Below are positions 45,054 to 53,703 of a stretch of 64,000 nt of DNA, piece by piece. Origin of the DNA: Clostridium aceticum (GTDB lineage Bacteria > Bacillota > Clostridia > Peptostreptococcales > Natronincolaceae). The notes beneath the pieces were generated by a model that had not been told where the DNA came from, did not search any database, and saw nothing but the letters and a program-made list of their open reading frames with translations. The DNA lies in assembly GCF_001042715.1 (NCBI RefSeq), contig NZ_CP009687.1:4021418-4085417 (forward strand). The letters run 5' to 3'. A program made the position numbers and the translations under genes. Each line of letters opens with the position of its first letter. The first letter of the stretch is position 1.

Positions 45054-45082
45054 ATTATATGTTTTCAAATTCGTTTTGTCAA
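45054..45082 (-). promoter_or_regulatory. consensus promoter of the FMN-binding protein gene
   Basis: TTGACA (45077-45082) and TATAAT (45054-45059), both perfect, at 17-bp spacing on the minus strand; start near 45047, adjacent to the Fur box. Confidence 0.9.
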
Positions 45083-45150
45083 TATTTTTAGGTATTTCAA
45101 CAATATTTTAATTCCTTTGGGTACATTAGTGCCAAGTTTAAGTATTTAAT

Positions 45151-45212
45151 AAAACAAAGGCTATACTTTCAACCCTTAGCTAAGTTTTTAGCTAAAAACA
45201 GAAATTATAGCC
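45151..45212 (-). terminator. terminator of the two-component operon
   Basis: On the minus strand GGCTATAATTTC pairs with GAAAGTATAGCC, with TTAGCTAA repeated in the loop, followed by TTTGTTTTATT. Confidence 0.65.
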
Positions 45213-45252
45213 CCTATTACTAAAATTCAATTATAAAATCTCCTATCAAAAC

Positions 45253-47403
45253 TTACCCTGCTTTGGGAAATGTGACAATTAATTTAAATAAATCCCCATC
45301 TATATTTATTTCTAGCCTTCCTTTTTGTAGTTCTATAAAACTTTTGGCTATGGAGAGCCCTAGTCCTGATCCTTCTGTGTGTCTAGACCTATCTCCCCTT
45401 GTAAAGCGTTCTGTAATCTCACTGGTATCAAAATTCATTTCATAAGCAGAAATATTTTTGAATATAAAGCGTACTTCCTGTTGGCTCTCTACAAGGTCTA
45501 TATAGACCCTTGAGTTTGGCATGGCATACTTTAGAATATTGCTCATAATATTTTCAAATATTCTATAGGTTCTCTTGCCGTCAAGTTTACAGATAATTTT
45601 ATTTTCTGGTGTATTTATTTTCATTTGAAGGGTACTATCATTGATTTTTTCCTCTAATTCTCCTAATGTCTGTCTAAACAAAGCAACAACGTCTAAATTT
45701 TCTAAAGAAAGTTCAATATTCCCACTACTTGCCTTGCTGGCTTCAAACAAATCCTCAATCAGTACCTTAAGTCTTTTTGATTTTTTATCTAGGATTCCTA
45801 TAAATTCTTTTTGAGCCTCTGGTGTATTGTCCTCTTTTTTCAATAAATCTACATAAGTGATGATAGATGTGAGAGGGGTTTTTAGATCATGAGATACATT
45901 TGAAATAAGCTCTGCCTTCATTTTTTGGCTTTTTGTTTCCTTATCTACAGCCAACTGAAAGCCGTCTTTAATATTGTTTAGGTTTTCAGAAATGGGGCTT
46001 AGTATGCCCATGTCTTCATCAAGTGTAATAGCAAAGTTTCCTTCTGCTAATTGATTGCTGGCACCCTCTAAAGCCTTAACCCTATCTATCATTTTTAGTA
46101 AATATTTGAATAGGAAGATACTATAAACAATAGCCAAGATAACACCAAAGAATCTAGATAGTGCAATGATCCATAATATAAATAAATTGATGGTCAAAGT
46201 CATAAAAAGCTTTTTATGGCAATCCTTTCTTACATCTATCTCCATAGCCTGTCTTAGTAGTTGTTTAACACTTCCAAGCATATAAAAACTTAGCTTTCCT
46301 AGAACACTGTTACATATTAAGCCTTCTTTGAATCCTGTATGGTAAATATATTTGATATAAACAATGGTTAAATAGGTCAGCAGATATAGTACAAAGGTCA
46401 CAGGTATACCGATAAGGTAAAAGTATATATTAGGATAGTAAATTGCATCGACTACATTGAAACTATTAGCACTGTAGTAACTAGGTAAAGATATTCCCAA
46501 AAGAGGTATGATACCAAATCCTAACCAAAGCAAAGCTTTGAATTCTAAAAACATTTTATTAAAAAGCCTGCACATCCCCGTTTTACTTTGAAAGCTATAG
46601 GGTATTGCGAAAGCCATTATCATTAGAATAAGAATACTTACGGCTCCTATTGCTAAAATCAGTAAAAAATAGTTAGGAGTAACATGAAAATGCTTCATAT
46701 TATAGGCAAGAAAATCATTATGTTTCTCAAAATCCTTTGGTACGATATACACTATATCTAGATTAGCATATTCTACTTTGTCTTCATTTGAGAGCCCTAG
46801 CCCATTTATAAAAATATCTTTATGAAATCTCCTTCCCAACGAATTCTCTATTTCTACATTACCACTTTCATCAAAGCTTGCACGCAAATAAAACTGGCTA
46901 TTTTTTATTTCATCTTGCAGTTTATCCTCTGTAATCCCATCCACATTACTTATACTAAAGGTTTTTTCCCTGTCACTGATATAATAATAAATACTTTCTG
47001 CATTTTCGTACCAAGGGTCATACCAATCATTGCCTTCTTGAATCTTGGTTTCCTTTAGATATCTTGTTAAACGGATTAATGTATGGGGAAACTCATAGCT
47101 TTCCATATAGGTTTTTGTATTATCCTTGGTAGCAAATAGACTGTCTTTCATGGGTCCATAACTAGCTACTGAAGCAGCTGCAAATATTAATAGTATCATT
47201 AAGATAGCTACTGTAGAGGCCACTAACCTTTTGGGAGCTTTTGCAGCATCGATATCCTGATTTTCTCTAGCTATGGGCATATGTTTTTCTTCTTCAATCT
47301 TATCAAATTTCCCTTGTATATCTTGCATCTCTTCATCTTTTGCATCTTCCACATCTATGGTATTTTTTTCTTCCATATTATCATTGTTCAAATTTGTATC
47401 CAA
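45253..47403 (-). CDS. sensor histidine kinase with multi-span membrane domain
   Basis: 716 aa. An acidic cytoplasmic tail (1-60) precedes the first membrane helix (about 61-83); an extracytoplasmic region of about 150 residues and five to six further helices (240-440) follow. Then a linker, HisKA with SNVSHDLKTPLTS (His near 505) and HATPase with NILKYA and GSGLGLSIAKSF. It phosphorylates the partner regulator encoded upstream. The TTG start overlaps the regulator end by 23 bp and lies too near GGGGGA; ATG 47376, just after the regulator stop, is an alternative. The signal is unknown; cell-envelope stress is common for this layout. Confidence 0.88.
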   Translation of the reverse strand: MDTNLNNDNMEEKNTIDVEDAKDEEMQDIQGKFDKIEEEKHMPIARENQDIDAAKAPKRLVASTVAILMILLIFAAASVASYGPMKDSLFATKDNTKTYMESYEFPHTLIRLTRYLKETKIQEGNDWYDPWYENAESIYYYISDREKTFSISNVDGITEDKLQDEIKNSQFYLRASFDESGNVEIENSLGRRFHKDIFINGLGLSNEDKVEYANLDIVYIVPKDFEKHNDFLAYNMKHFHVTPNYFLLILAIGAVSILILMIMAFAIPYSFQSKTGMCRLFNKMFLEFKALLWLGFGIIPLLGISLPSYYSANSFNVVDAIYYPNIYFYLIGIPVTFVLYLLTYLTIVYIKYIYHTGFKEGLICNSVLGKLSFYMLGSVKQLLRQAMEIDVRKDCHKKLFMTLTINLFILWIIALSRFFGVILAIVYSIFLFKYLLKMIDRVKALEGASNQLAEGNFAITLDEDMGILSPISENLNNIKDGFQLAVDKETKSQKMKAELISNVSHDLKTPLTSIITYVDLLKKEDNTPEAQKEFIGILDKKSKRLKVLIEDLFEASKASSGNIELSLENLDVVALFRQTLGELEEKINDSTLQMKINTPENKIICKLDGKRTYRIFENIMSNILKYAMPNSRVYIDLVESQQEVRFIFKNISAYEMNFDTSEITERFTRGDRSRHTEGSGLGLSIAKSFIELQKGRLEINIDGDLFKLIVTFPKAG

Positions 47404-48067
47404 TCCCCCACACCACCTTTAAATATTTTGGTTCCTTCGGATTAATTTCAATTTTTTCACGAATTCTTCTTATATGCACTGTCACCGTATCTGGGTTATA
47501 TGCTGGTTCCTTCCATACTTTTTCATAGATTTCTTCTATGGAAAATACTTTATTAGGATTACTCATCAAAAGATAGAGAATCTTATATTCTAGTGGTGTA
47601 GTTTTAACTACCTCACCATCCACTAGTACTTCTTTGCTTTCATCCTTCAGCTCAATACCGCCTATTTTTATGAGATTTTCCTTTGTTTCTTTCACCTTTG
47701 AATAACTGGTATATCTTCTAAGATTGGAGTTTACTCTTGCCAATAATTCCAATGGGTTGAAAGGCTTAGTGATATAGTCATCTGCCCCCACATTTAGTCC
47801 CCATATTTTATCCATATCTTCTGATTTTGCAGAAAGAATAATAATTGGCACTGTACTCTTTTCTCTTATTTTTATGGTAGCACTTGTGCCATCTAGCTTT
47901 GGCATCATGATATCTATAAGTACTAGATGAATCTCTTCTCTTGCAAAGATTTCCAGTGCTTCCTCTCCATCATAGGCTTTAAAAACATGATAGTTTTGGT
48001 TTTTTAAATAAATTTCTATAGCATCGGTTATTTCTTTTTCGTCGTCAACAACAAGAATATTGTACAT
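47381..48067 (-). CDS. response regulator, OmpR/PhoB family
   Basis: 228 aa: receiver domain (ILVVDDEKEI, phospho-acceptor Asp in LVLIDIMMPK, Lys in ITKPF) and winged-helix DNA-binding domain (TPLEYKILYLL, DTVTVHIRRIREKI). The ATG at 48067 is chosen with AGGAG seven bases upstream; the longer in-frame start would include 15 unsupported residues. It is co-transcribed with the histidine kinase. Direct repeats over its own promoter suggest autoregulation. Confidence 0.95.
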   Translation of the reverse strand: MYNILVVDDEKEITDAIEIYLKNQNYHVFKAYDGEEALEIFAREEIHLVLIDIMMPKLDGTSATIKIREKSTVPIIILSAKSEDMDKIWGLNVGADDYITKPFNPLELLARVNSNLRRYTSYSKVKETKENLIKIGGIELKDESKEVLVDGEVVKTTPLEYKILYLLMSNPNKVFSIEEIYEKVWKEPAYNPDTVTVHIRRIREKIEINPKEPKYLKVVWGIGYKFEQ

Positions 48068-48137
48068 AGCATCACTCCTAAACCCTTTAGAGATATCTCT
48101 TATAGTTATCATAGCACAGACTTTTTAAGTTTCTACT

Positions 48138-48161
48138 ATTATAATTCTTACAAATTTCTTA
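48138..48161 (-). promoter_or_regulatory. response-regulator promoter with 11-bp-spaced direct repeats
   Basis: On the minus strand TAAGAA occurs twice, 11 bp apart (48156-48161 and 48145-48150), immediately upstream of a perfect TATAAT (48138-48143). The repeats replace a normal -35, as at OmpR-family activated promoters. Confidence 0.5.
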
Positions 48162-48171
48162 AAAATATACA

Positions 48172-48213
48172 AAAAAACCTTTCTAACAGGAATTTATAAA
48201 TCCGTCAGAAAGG
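48172..48213 (-). terminator. terminator of rarD
   Basis: On the minus strand CCTTTCTGACGGATTT pairs with AAATTCCTGTTAGAAAGG (one bulge), followed by seven T residues. Confidence 0.85.
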
Positions 48214-48282
48214 AATATTTTAAAATTACATATCATTTAAATATGATGCCAAATTAAGAAGATTTATATTCTTTGAAATTTT

Positions 48283-49203
48283 TTAGCTAGGTACCTGCTT
48301 TGGATGAAGTTTTCTCATTCCCACTATTTGAGACAAAGAAAAAATTAGCAGACCGCACCAAATAAATCCAAAACTGATAAAATGCGTTCTTGTAAATTCT
48401 TCATGATACACAAAAACTCCAAGAATTAAACTAATGGTAGGTGTAATGTATTGAGCAAAGCCCATCAAAGATAATGGTACTCTTTTAGCGGCCTCCCCAA
48501 ACATCATCAGTGGGGTAGCTGTAGCGATTCCTGCAAGAGAGAGGATCACCAAGGTAGTATAGGGCACCACTCTCAAGGAACCTGTTCCTTGGTACTCCTT
48601 AAAAAGAATATATCCTAGAGCTATTGGCATAATCAGCAAAGTCTCCAGCATAAGGCCTGTCAAGGAATCTATCGTTGTCAGTTTTTTGCATAATCCATAA
48701 AGAGCAAAACTTAATGCTAGTGCTAAGGATATCCAGGGAACTTGACCATATTGTATCGTTAAAATAGCTACACCTACCAACGCCGCCATAATCGATACAA
48801 CCTGCCATCTGTTCAACTTTTCTTTTAGTACTACCGTTGCTAAAGTTACAACGATCAGAGGATTAATATAATACCCCATACTGGCTTCTACTAAGTAGTC
48901 AGAGTTAACAGACCATATATATAAACCCCAATTAACAGAAACTGTAATAGCTCCGATAGCTACCAACATCAAATTTTTTTTATTTTTTGCTGCCTCTTTA
49001 ATATTAGAAAGCTTTTTTTTGTAAGCCAGAATACAAAATAAAAATATGCAGGACCAAAAAACCCTATGGGCCAATATTTCATCAGCAGGGATTTCCTTCA
49101 GTAGTTTCCAGTAAAGGGGCAGGAGCCCCCATAATAGTACGGCTCCAAGTGCTAAAAGTACTCCTATCAATCTTGTATTATCTTTGAATTGTCTATCCTC
49201 CAT
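48283..49203 (-). CDS. rarD: EamA-family transporter RarD
   Basis: 306 aa with ten hydrophobic segments in the two-repeat EamA pattern. LLWGLLPLYWKLLKEIPADEILAHRVFWS is diagnostic of RarD, as is SVNWGLYIWSVNSDYLVEASMGYYINPL. It is a probable amino-acid or metabolite exporter; the actual substrate is not established in the family. ATG after AGGAGG; single-gene unit with its own terminator. Confidence 0.92.
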   Translation of the reverse strand: MEDRQFKDNTRLIGVLLALGAVLLWGLLPLYWKLLKEIPADEILAHRVFWSCIFLFCILAYKKKLSNIKEAAKNKKNLMLVAIGAITVSVNWGLYIWSVNSDYLVEASMGYYINPLIVVTLATVVLKEKLNRWQVVSIMAALVGVAILTIQYGQVPWISLALALSFALYGLCKKLTTIDSLTGLMLETLLIMPIALGYILFKEYQGTGSLRVVPYTTLVILSLAGIATATPLMMFGEAAKRVPLSLMGFAQYITPTISLILGVFVYHEEFTRTHFISFGFIWCGLLIFSLSQIVGMRKLHPKQVPS

Positions 49204-49271
49204 CCGACATCCTCCTACTAGATCTTATATAATATATCAATTATACTGCTGAAACATGTTTTTGGAAAGAA

Positions 49272-49312
49272 GAAAGAGGGCTAACCTTTAAAAAGATTAT
49301 CCCTCTTTTTTA
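49272..49312. terminator. terminator of the methyltransferase gene
   Basis: AAAGAGGG.TAA pairs with TTA.CCCTCTTT around a 14-base loop. The minus strand continues CTTCTTTCC and the plus strand TTTATT; both directions are possible but only the minus gene needs it. Confidence 0.65.
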
Positions 49313-49337
49313 TTACTGAAATATCAGCAGAATAAGT

Positions 49338-50096
49338 TTATTTTTCTCCTGCCACCATAAACATAGGTGTAGAACCATAGTTTACACGTTCTTCTTCATC
49401 CCATACCTTATCTCCAATTTCTGTGTCCAATATGATCTTTTTAAATCCAATTTGTAGCATTTCCTTTGTATCCCATAGAGGTCTGTGCTCCTTGCTCAAA
49501 GGAAGGTTTCTTGCTATCTCTTCCATCGCCTCAATATTTGTGTTGACATAGTGATCTTCTAAGTTTCTTTCCTTGGTGTTTTCTCGATCCTGTTCATATT
49601 GTTTTCTTTTCTCAGCATCATGTACATGCAGATACCAATTGGCATCAAAGTTTAATAGTCTTCCTCCTGGAGCCAACACCCTATGCCATTCCCTGTATGC
49701 CTCTTGAGGCCTTTCAAGATTCCATGTTAAATTTCTAGTAATGATTAAATCAAAGGTGTTGTCTTCGAAACCTAAAGCATGGGCATCCATTCTTTTAAAA
49801 GTAATACTCTCTCTGTAAATACCTGCATTGTTTTTAGCCCTTTGCAACATTGTTTCTGTATAATCGACAGCGGTAACTTCATAACCACAGCTGGCCATAA
49901 TGATTGCAAAAAAACCTGGTCCCGTTCCTATATCTAGTACTTTTAATTTTCTTTTTGTTACTTTTGGTGCATACTCATTGATTAAGTTTGTCCAAGCTTC
50001 TCTTTTAAAGCTGTTGAGTTCCTCTAAATTCACTTGACAATAACCATCCGCTCTTTTATCCCAATACTTTTCTACTTTTTCTAAAAGCTCTCCCAT
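49338..50096 (-). CDS. class I SAM-dependent methyltransferase
   Basis: 252 aa with the SAM-binding motif VLDIGTGPGFFAIIMASCGYEVTAVDYTETML, motif II (NTFDLIITRNLTWNLERP) and WHRVLAPGGRLLNFDANW, which is typical of the Methyltransf_11 group. A close relative of SAM-dependent enzymes acting on small molecules; the substrate cannot be told. Single gene; the start ATG is preceded by a weak GGGGGA. Confidence 0.85.
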   Translation of the reverse strand: MGELLEKVEKYWDKRADGYCQVNLEELNSFKREAWTNLINEYAPKVTKRKLKVLDIGTGPGFFAIIMASCGYEVTAVDYTETMLQRAKNNAGIYRESITFKRMDAHALGFEDNTFDLIITRNLTWNLERPQEAYREWHRVLAPGGRLLNFDANWYLHVHDAEKRKQYEQDRENTKERNLEDHYVNTNIEAMEEIARNLPLSKEHRPLWDTKEMLQIGFKKIILDTEIGDKVWDEEERVNYGSTPMFMVAGEK

Positions 50097-50147
50097 ACGT
50101 TATTCCCCCTAGTTTGTGTGAAGTAAAGGTTTTAAAACAAATAAAAA

Positions 50148-50206
50148 ACCACGAAAATTAGCCGCAACACTTCTGTATCGCAGTAAACCTTCATGGTTAT
50201 ATTTTT
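50148..50206 (-). terminator. possible terminator of the sigma/anti-sigma operon
   Basis: On the minus strand AACCATGAAGG and TTCGTGGTT pair imperfectly, followed by TTTTTTATT. The gap between it and the operon end (50207-50485) holds a family B repeat and AT-rich DNA. Confidence 0.5.
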
Positions 50207-50358
50207 TCATTATTATTTATTTTTAATTTCTTATATATCTACGCTTACTTACATTTACTTTTATTCTTAAAAGTTCAATAAAGCATTCATTGCCCTATTG
50301 TTAATTAAAATTTTAACATACTTTTACAATAGTGTCAACTTCAAAGGACAAAGGGTTT

Positions 50359-50484
50359 TTAGCATTGATGTGTGGCTAAGAATTTTAATATATATAGTCT
50401 AGGGTTTCCCCCACAAGATCAAGGGTCACAAATGTAGCCCTTAATATATTAAATTTCAAGTATAATACCGCCCATCTATAACAG
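50359..50484. repeat. family B inverted repeat, copy 2
   Basis: AATTTTAATATATA and TTAATATATTAAATTT are the inner arms, and CACAAATGTAGCCCTTAATA is the shared centre. Outer arms (GCATTGATGTGTGGC and CCGCCCATCTATAAC) pair imperfectly, as in copy 1. Confidence 0.7.
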
Positions 50485-50485
50485 A

Positions 50486-51241
50486 CTACTCCTCTAGCAT
50501 AATGATTTGAAATTCTTTTAGCATGTTATTAAATCTGTGACCAAATCCTTCAGCGGCTTCTAAAAAGTACTGCTGCTTAATAACAAAGGTCCCCCCCTGT
50601 GTATCATCTACCAAGTAACATCGTACAACGATATCGTCCCATTTTCTTCCCTCTGTCCCGTGTAGGACAGTCCCCTCTACAGGACTTGCTACCTCTTCCC
50701 TACTAATACTTACCCCATACTCTTCTTCTAAAGATTTCTGTATTTCTGGAACAAGACTTTTAACATCTCTTCCCTCTACATGCTGTATTTCCATAAAAAC
50801 TTCTGGCACATAGTCTGCTTGTTCTCTTGGAGCAATTTTATCTTTGCCGTCAATCGTTTCTAGTGCAAATCTTTCCTCATCAAAATAAATTACATATCCT
50901 AATTTACTTCTCTGCAAAGTTACGTCACTTTGTTCTTCCATTCCCTCGATCTCTTCTACAATGACTTTTTCCGGTGTAAATAATTCTTTGATTCTATCGA
51001 TTGTAGCATGTCCTGGTGCTGTACCGGCTAGAAACATGATGGCTAAGGCAGCAGCTATAGTCCCTACTCCCCAAAAGTTTTTCTTGCTTCTTTTTTGTCT
51101 TTCCATTTTCATATTTACCTCCATATTATTGTCATTAATTCTACTCTCAATCTTGTTCCATATCTCTTCTTTAAGCTCTACAGACGAATCTGTTCCTTGC
51201 TTTAGCGATTGTTCTATTTTTTCATCAAAGTTTTTTTTCAC
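50486..51241 (-). CDS. membrane-bound anti-sigma factor candidate
   Basis: About 251 aa: cytoplasmic N-terminal region (1-58, charged and helical), one membrane helix (about 60-78: GVGTIAAALAIMFLAGTAPG), then an extracytoplasmic domain of about 170 residues with no motif I recognise. It starts 17 bp inside the end of the ECF sigma gene, at a GTG seven bases after GGGAGG. The topology and gene coupling fit an anti-sigma that holds the sigma factor until an envelope signal is sensed. No zinc-binding ZAS motif (HxxxCxxC) is seen. Confidence 0.75.
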   Translation of the reverse strand: MKKNFDEKIEQSLKQGTDSSVELKEEIWNKIESRINDNNMEVNMKMERQKRSKKNFWGVGTIAAALAIMFLAGTAPGHATIDRIKELFTPEKVIVEEIEGMEEQSDVTLQRSKLGYVIYFDEERFALETIDGKDKIAPREQADYVPEVFMEIQHVEGRDVKSLVPEIQKSLEEEYGVSISREEVASPVEGTVLHGTEGRKWDDIVVRCYLVDDTQGGTFVIKQQYFLEAAEGFGHRFNNMLKEFQIIMLEE

Positions 51242-51773
51242 TGTTATTCCTCCCTTCTTCAAATCCTCCTATAATCTTCCTCAACTTTTCTCTGCCTTTG
51301 AACAATCGAGATTTTACTGTATTTACATTAAGCTCTAAAATATTGGCTATCTCAAGCTCTGTAAACCCCTTTAGGTATTTTAATAGGATAGGCACTCTAT
51401 TTATATCCTCTAATCCCTCAATCGCTGCATACAGCTCCTCATATTCCTCAAACCTATAAGAGTCCTCTTCTATCATTGTTGAATGGTTCTCTAGGTAATC
51501 ACTTATAGGGATGGTTTTTGATTGATTCCTTAAGATTCTATTACATTCGTTTATAAGAATTTTATAAAGCCAAGGCTCAAAGGGTTTACTCTCATCAAAG
51601 CTATTGATGTTTTTATAAACTCGTATGAAAGCCTCTTGAACTGCATCTGCTGCATAGCTCCTGTTTTTAGTAATTACGGTAGCCACTCTTAGTGTGTATT
51701 CTGCATATTGATCATACAAAGCCTTAAAGGCTTCTTTGTCACCAGCTTTTATTTGTTTTATGAGTTGTTGCAC
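51225..51773 (-). CDS. ECF-type RNA polymerase sigma factor
   Basis: 182 aa with region 2 (AFKALYDQYAEYTLRVATVI, DAVQEAFIRVYKNINSFD, PWLYKILINECNRILRN) and region 4 (PILLKYLKGFTELEIANILELNVNTVKSRLFKGREKL). It starts with GTG, with GGTGG spaced correctly. It is coupled to the membrane protein that follows. A possible autoregulated promoter (AAAC, 16 bp, GGGTAT) lies about 30 bp upstream. Confidence 0.94.
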   Translation of the reverse strand: MQQLIKQIKAGDKEAFKALYDQYAEYTLRVATVITKNRSYAADAVQEAFIRVYKNINSFDESKPFEPWLYKILINECNRILRNQSKTIPISDYLENHSTMIEEDSYRFEEYEELYAAIEGLEDINRVPILLKYLKGFTELEIANILELNVNTVKSRLFKGREKLRKIIGGFEEGRNNSEKKL

Positions 51774-51804
51774 TATATCACCACCTTTTTTGTATCTTTA
51801 TATA

Positions 51805-51832
51805 ATATACCCTCTAGCTGGAATAAAAGTTT
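51805..51832 (-). promoter_or_regulatory. candidate ECF sigma promoter
   Basis: On the minus strand AAAC (51829-51832), 16 bp, then GGGTAT resembles ECF promoters such as sigma-W (AAC then CGTA). A sigma-A reading (TTTATT to TATATT) also exists nearby, so this is uncertain. Confidence 0.4.
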
Positions 51833-51854
51833 TTCGAAAACAGAAGTTTTTTGC

Positions 51855-51892
51855 AATAAAAAAACCACAGCTTTTTACTGTTGGTTTTTTTA
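51855..51892. terminator. bidirectional terminator after the flavodoxin gene
   Basis: AAAAAAACCA.CAG and CTG.TGGTTTTTTT pair around a short A/T loop; T runs lie on both strands. It ends the minus-strand flavodoxin gene. Confidence 0.85.
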
Positions 51893-51897
51893 TGAGC

Positions 51898-52401
51898 TTA
51901 TTTTGTTGATTTATTAGGTCTTACATCCCCGTTCATAGCTTGTGCAAACCTATCAATACTTTCAATAGAAATTTTTGATAGATCTTTATCTGTTTTTGCT
52001 ACCTTCTTAACAATAAACTTTTCGATAAAGTTCATTTTTCCAAAGATAAACTCTCCTCCAAAACATTCTTTGACAGAGGCTTTCATTAGAACTTCCTGTG
52101 GAAAACAACTCTGCAATTGTGTTACTGCATCATCCTTATCCTTCATGCAGCATATAAATAGCCCTATCTCCTTTTCCTTTAAAACATTCATGTTTTTCAA
52201 ACAAAACTCACTTACTTCTTTTTGAATCTTACCCATATAAACGGATCCTCCAATGATGACCTTTTGATACTGTGCAAAGTCTATACTCTTCATCGCCTTG
52301 AGGTTGCATAAATCAACCTCTCCCCTAAGTTTACCCGCCAAGATTTTAGCACACTTTTCTGTGGCACCGTGCTTTGTGGCATAAAGGATTAGTACTTTCA
52401 T
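51898..52401 (-). CDS. flavodoxin-domain protein (HemG/menaquinone-type protoporphyrinogen oxidase-like)
   Basis: 167 aa with the FMN phosphate loop in ILYATKHGATEKCA, the VIIGGSVYMGKI segment and GLFICCMKDKDD. This is the flavodoxin_5/HemG-like pattern; it carries electrons or oxidises a small substrate in the cytoplasm. The C-terminal basic stretch is short. No heme genes are nearby, so HemG function is not supported by context. Confidence 0.8.
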   Translation of the reverse strand: MKVLILYATKHGATEKCAKILAGKLRGEVDLCNLKAMKSIDFAQYQKVIIGGSVYMGKIQKEVSEFCLKNMNVLKEKEIGLFICCMKDKDDAVTQLQSCFPQEVLMKASVKECFGGEFIFGKMNFIEKFIVKKVAKTDKDLSKISIESIDRFAQAMNGDVRPNKSTK

Positions 52402-52467
52402 ATTCCATCCCCTTTCATTTAACCTATTTATTCAATACTACTATTCTTCTATCCTTTATTTTTGACT

Positions 52468-53322
52468 TCATTCCTTCATTTCCTGCTGAATTTTCTTTTT
52501 TGTTTTTTCAATGTTATCTTGCTGTAACAACGTTTCTTTCTGTTTCTCACTTAGTAAATCAAATACCTCCAAGTAATAACTATCCAAATAGTTCTTCTCT
52601 ATCTCATCATAGTAATTCTTTTTGGCCTCTACCTGAAAATTTTTTTCCTCTGGCAATAACAAACCCGTCAACTTACCACCTCTACAACAACCTGTATCAA
52701 TGCCATAAACATTTTTATTTTCTCCCCGAATAACCTCTTGTGTTATTTGATGCCCAAAAACAATAGTATACGCAGAAGATATTTCATCATACCAAGGCGT
52801 TGATTTTTCGTCAAAGCCTTTTCTTCTTCTAGATCCTCTTCCAATAATTGTCTTGATTTTTTCATCCTTCACATAATCCTCTGGAAGATATAAAGGCATA
52901 TCTTGAAGATCAATATCTTCTGTAATACCTGCATGTAAAATGAGATACTTTTTATTGGGGTATTCAACAGATTGATATAGGGGTTGGCTTCTCAGATAAT
53001 CTAACATGACACTGTATTGGTTAGGTTCTATCATCCTCTTTTGAATGGCCACGGAAGGATCAGTTAAATCCACCTTTTTCTTATGATGTTGGAAAAGATG
53101 TTTTGCTTCATGATTTCCTAATATCATTAGTGCATGAGGGGTGTTCTGAAAAAAACTAAAAACCTCTGGTGTCTTCATGCCCCTATCTACGATATCCCCT
53201 ACAGATATGACCCAGTCTCTTGATAAATCAATCTGTGACTTATCAATCAGTTCTATCATCTCATCATAACATCCATGTATATCTCCTATGATTAATACTT
53301 TTTGCTGTAAACTTACCTCCAT
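52468..53322 (-). CDS. PPP-family metallophosphoesterase (serine/threonine phosphatase-like)
   Basis: 284 aa with the metal motifs GDIHGCYDE, GDIVDRG, GNHEAKHL and later LHAGI and FGHQITQ, the complete PPP set (bis-metal active site). It is related to bacterial PrpE/ApaH phosphatases, acting on phosphoproteins or dinucleoside polyphosphates. The C-terminal 60 residues are highly charged and probably coiled. Gap to the next gene is 381 bp and holds a half repeat. Confidence 0.88.
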   Translation of the reverse strand: MEVSLQQKVLIIGDIHGCYDEMIELIDKSQIDLSRDWVISVGDIVDRGMKTPEVFSFFQNTPHALMILGNHEAKHLFQHHKKKVDLTDPSVAIQKRMIEPNQYSVMLDYLRSQPLYQSVEYPNKKYLILHAGITEDIDLQDMPLYLPEDYVKDEKIKTIIGRGSRRRKGFDEKSTPWYDEISSAYTIVFGHQITQEVIRGENKNVYGIDTGCCRGGKLTGLLLPEEKNFQVEAKKNYYDEIEKNYLDSYYLEVFDLLSEKQKETLLQQDNIEKTKKKIQQEMKE

Positions 53323-53481
53323 TTTTATTACTCCTTTTCTATTTTAAGTGTGCTTTTTCTACAATAATCTAGATAACAATTTTCTTAAGGTTCATTTTCA
53401 TTCCTAGAATTCATCGTTTTGATAGTAAGTTTGTATCTATTTTATTATCTGACCAAATCCTATCTTTATCCTAATTTCACT

Positions 53482-53537
53482 CTTATAGAAGTTAACTTAA
53501 CACAATTATTACCAAACTCTCTTCGACCGTCCTCCTG
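53482..53537. repeat. family A half element
   Basis: CTTATAGAAGTTAACTTAACACAATTATTACCAAA.. is the right end of family A in reverse orientation; the partner half is absent. The rest of the gap is AT-rich without clear signals. Confidence 0.65.
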
Positions 53538-53703
53538 ATTATTGATTTTTCCTTATTTTTGCCTACCAAAAAAATTATTGGTAATCAAGAAACAGCCTTA
53601 TTTCCTAAATTTTTTTGCTCTAAATTGCAGGATATTTCATAAATTAGTGGAATTATTACAATGTTGTAAATCATCTTAATAACTTTATAAGGGGCTGACT
53701 ATC

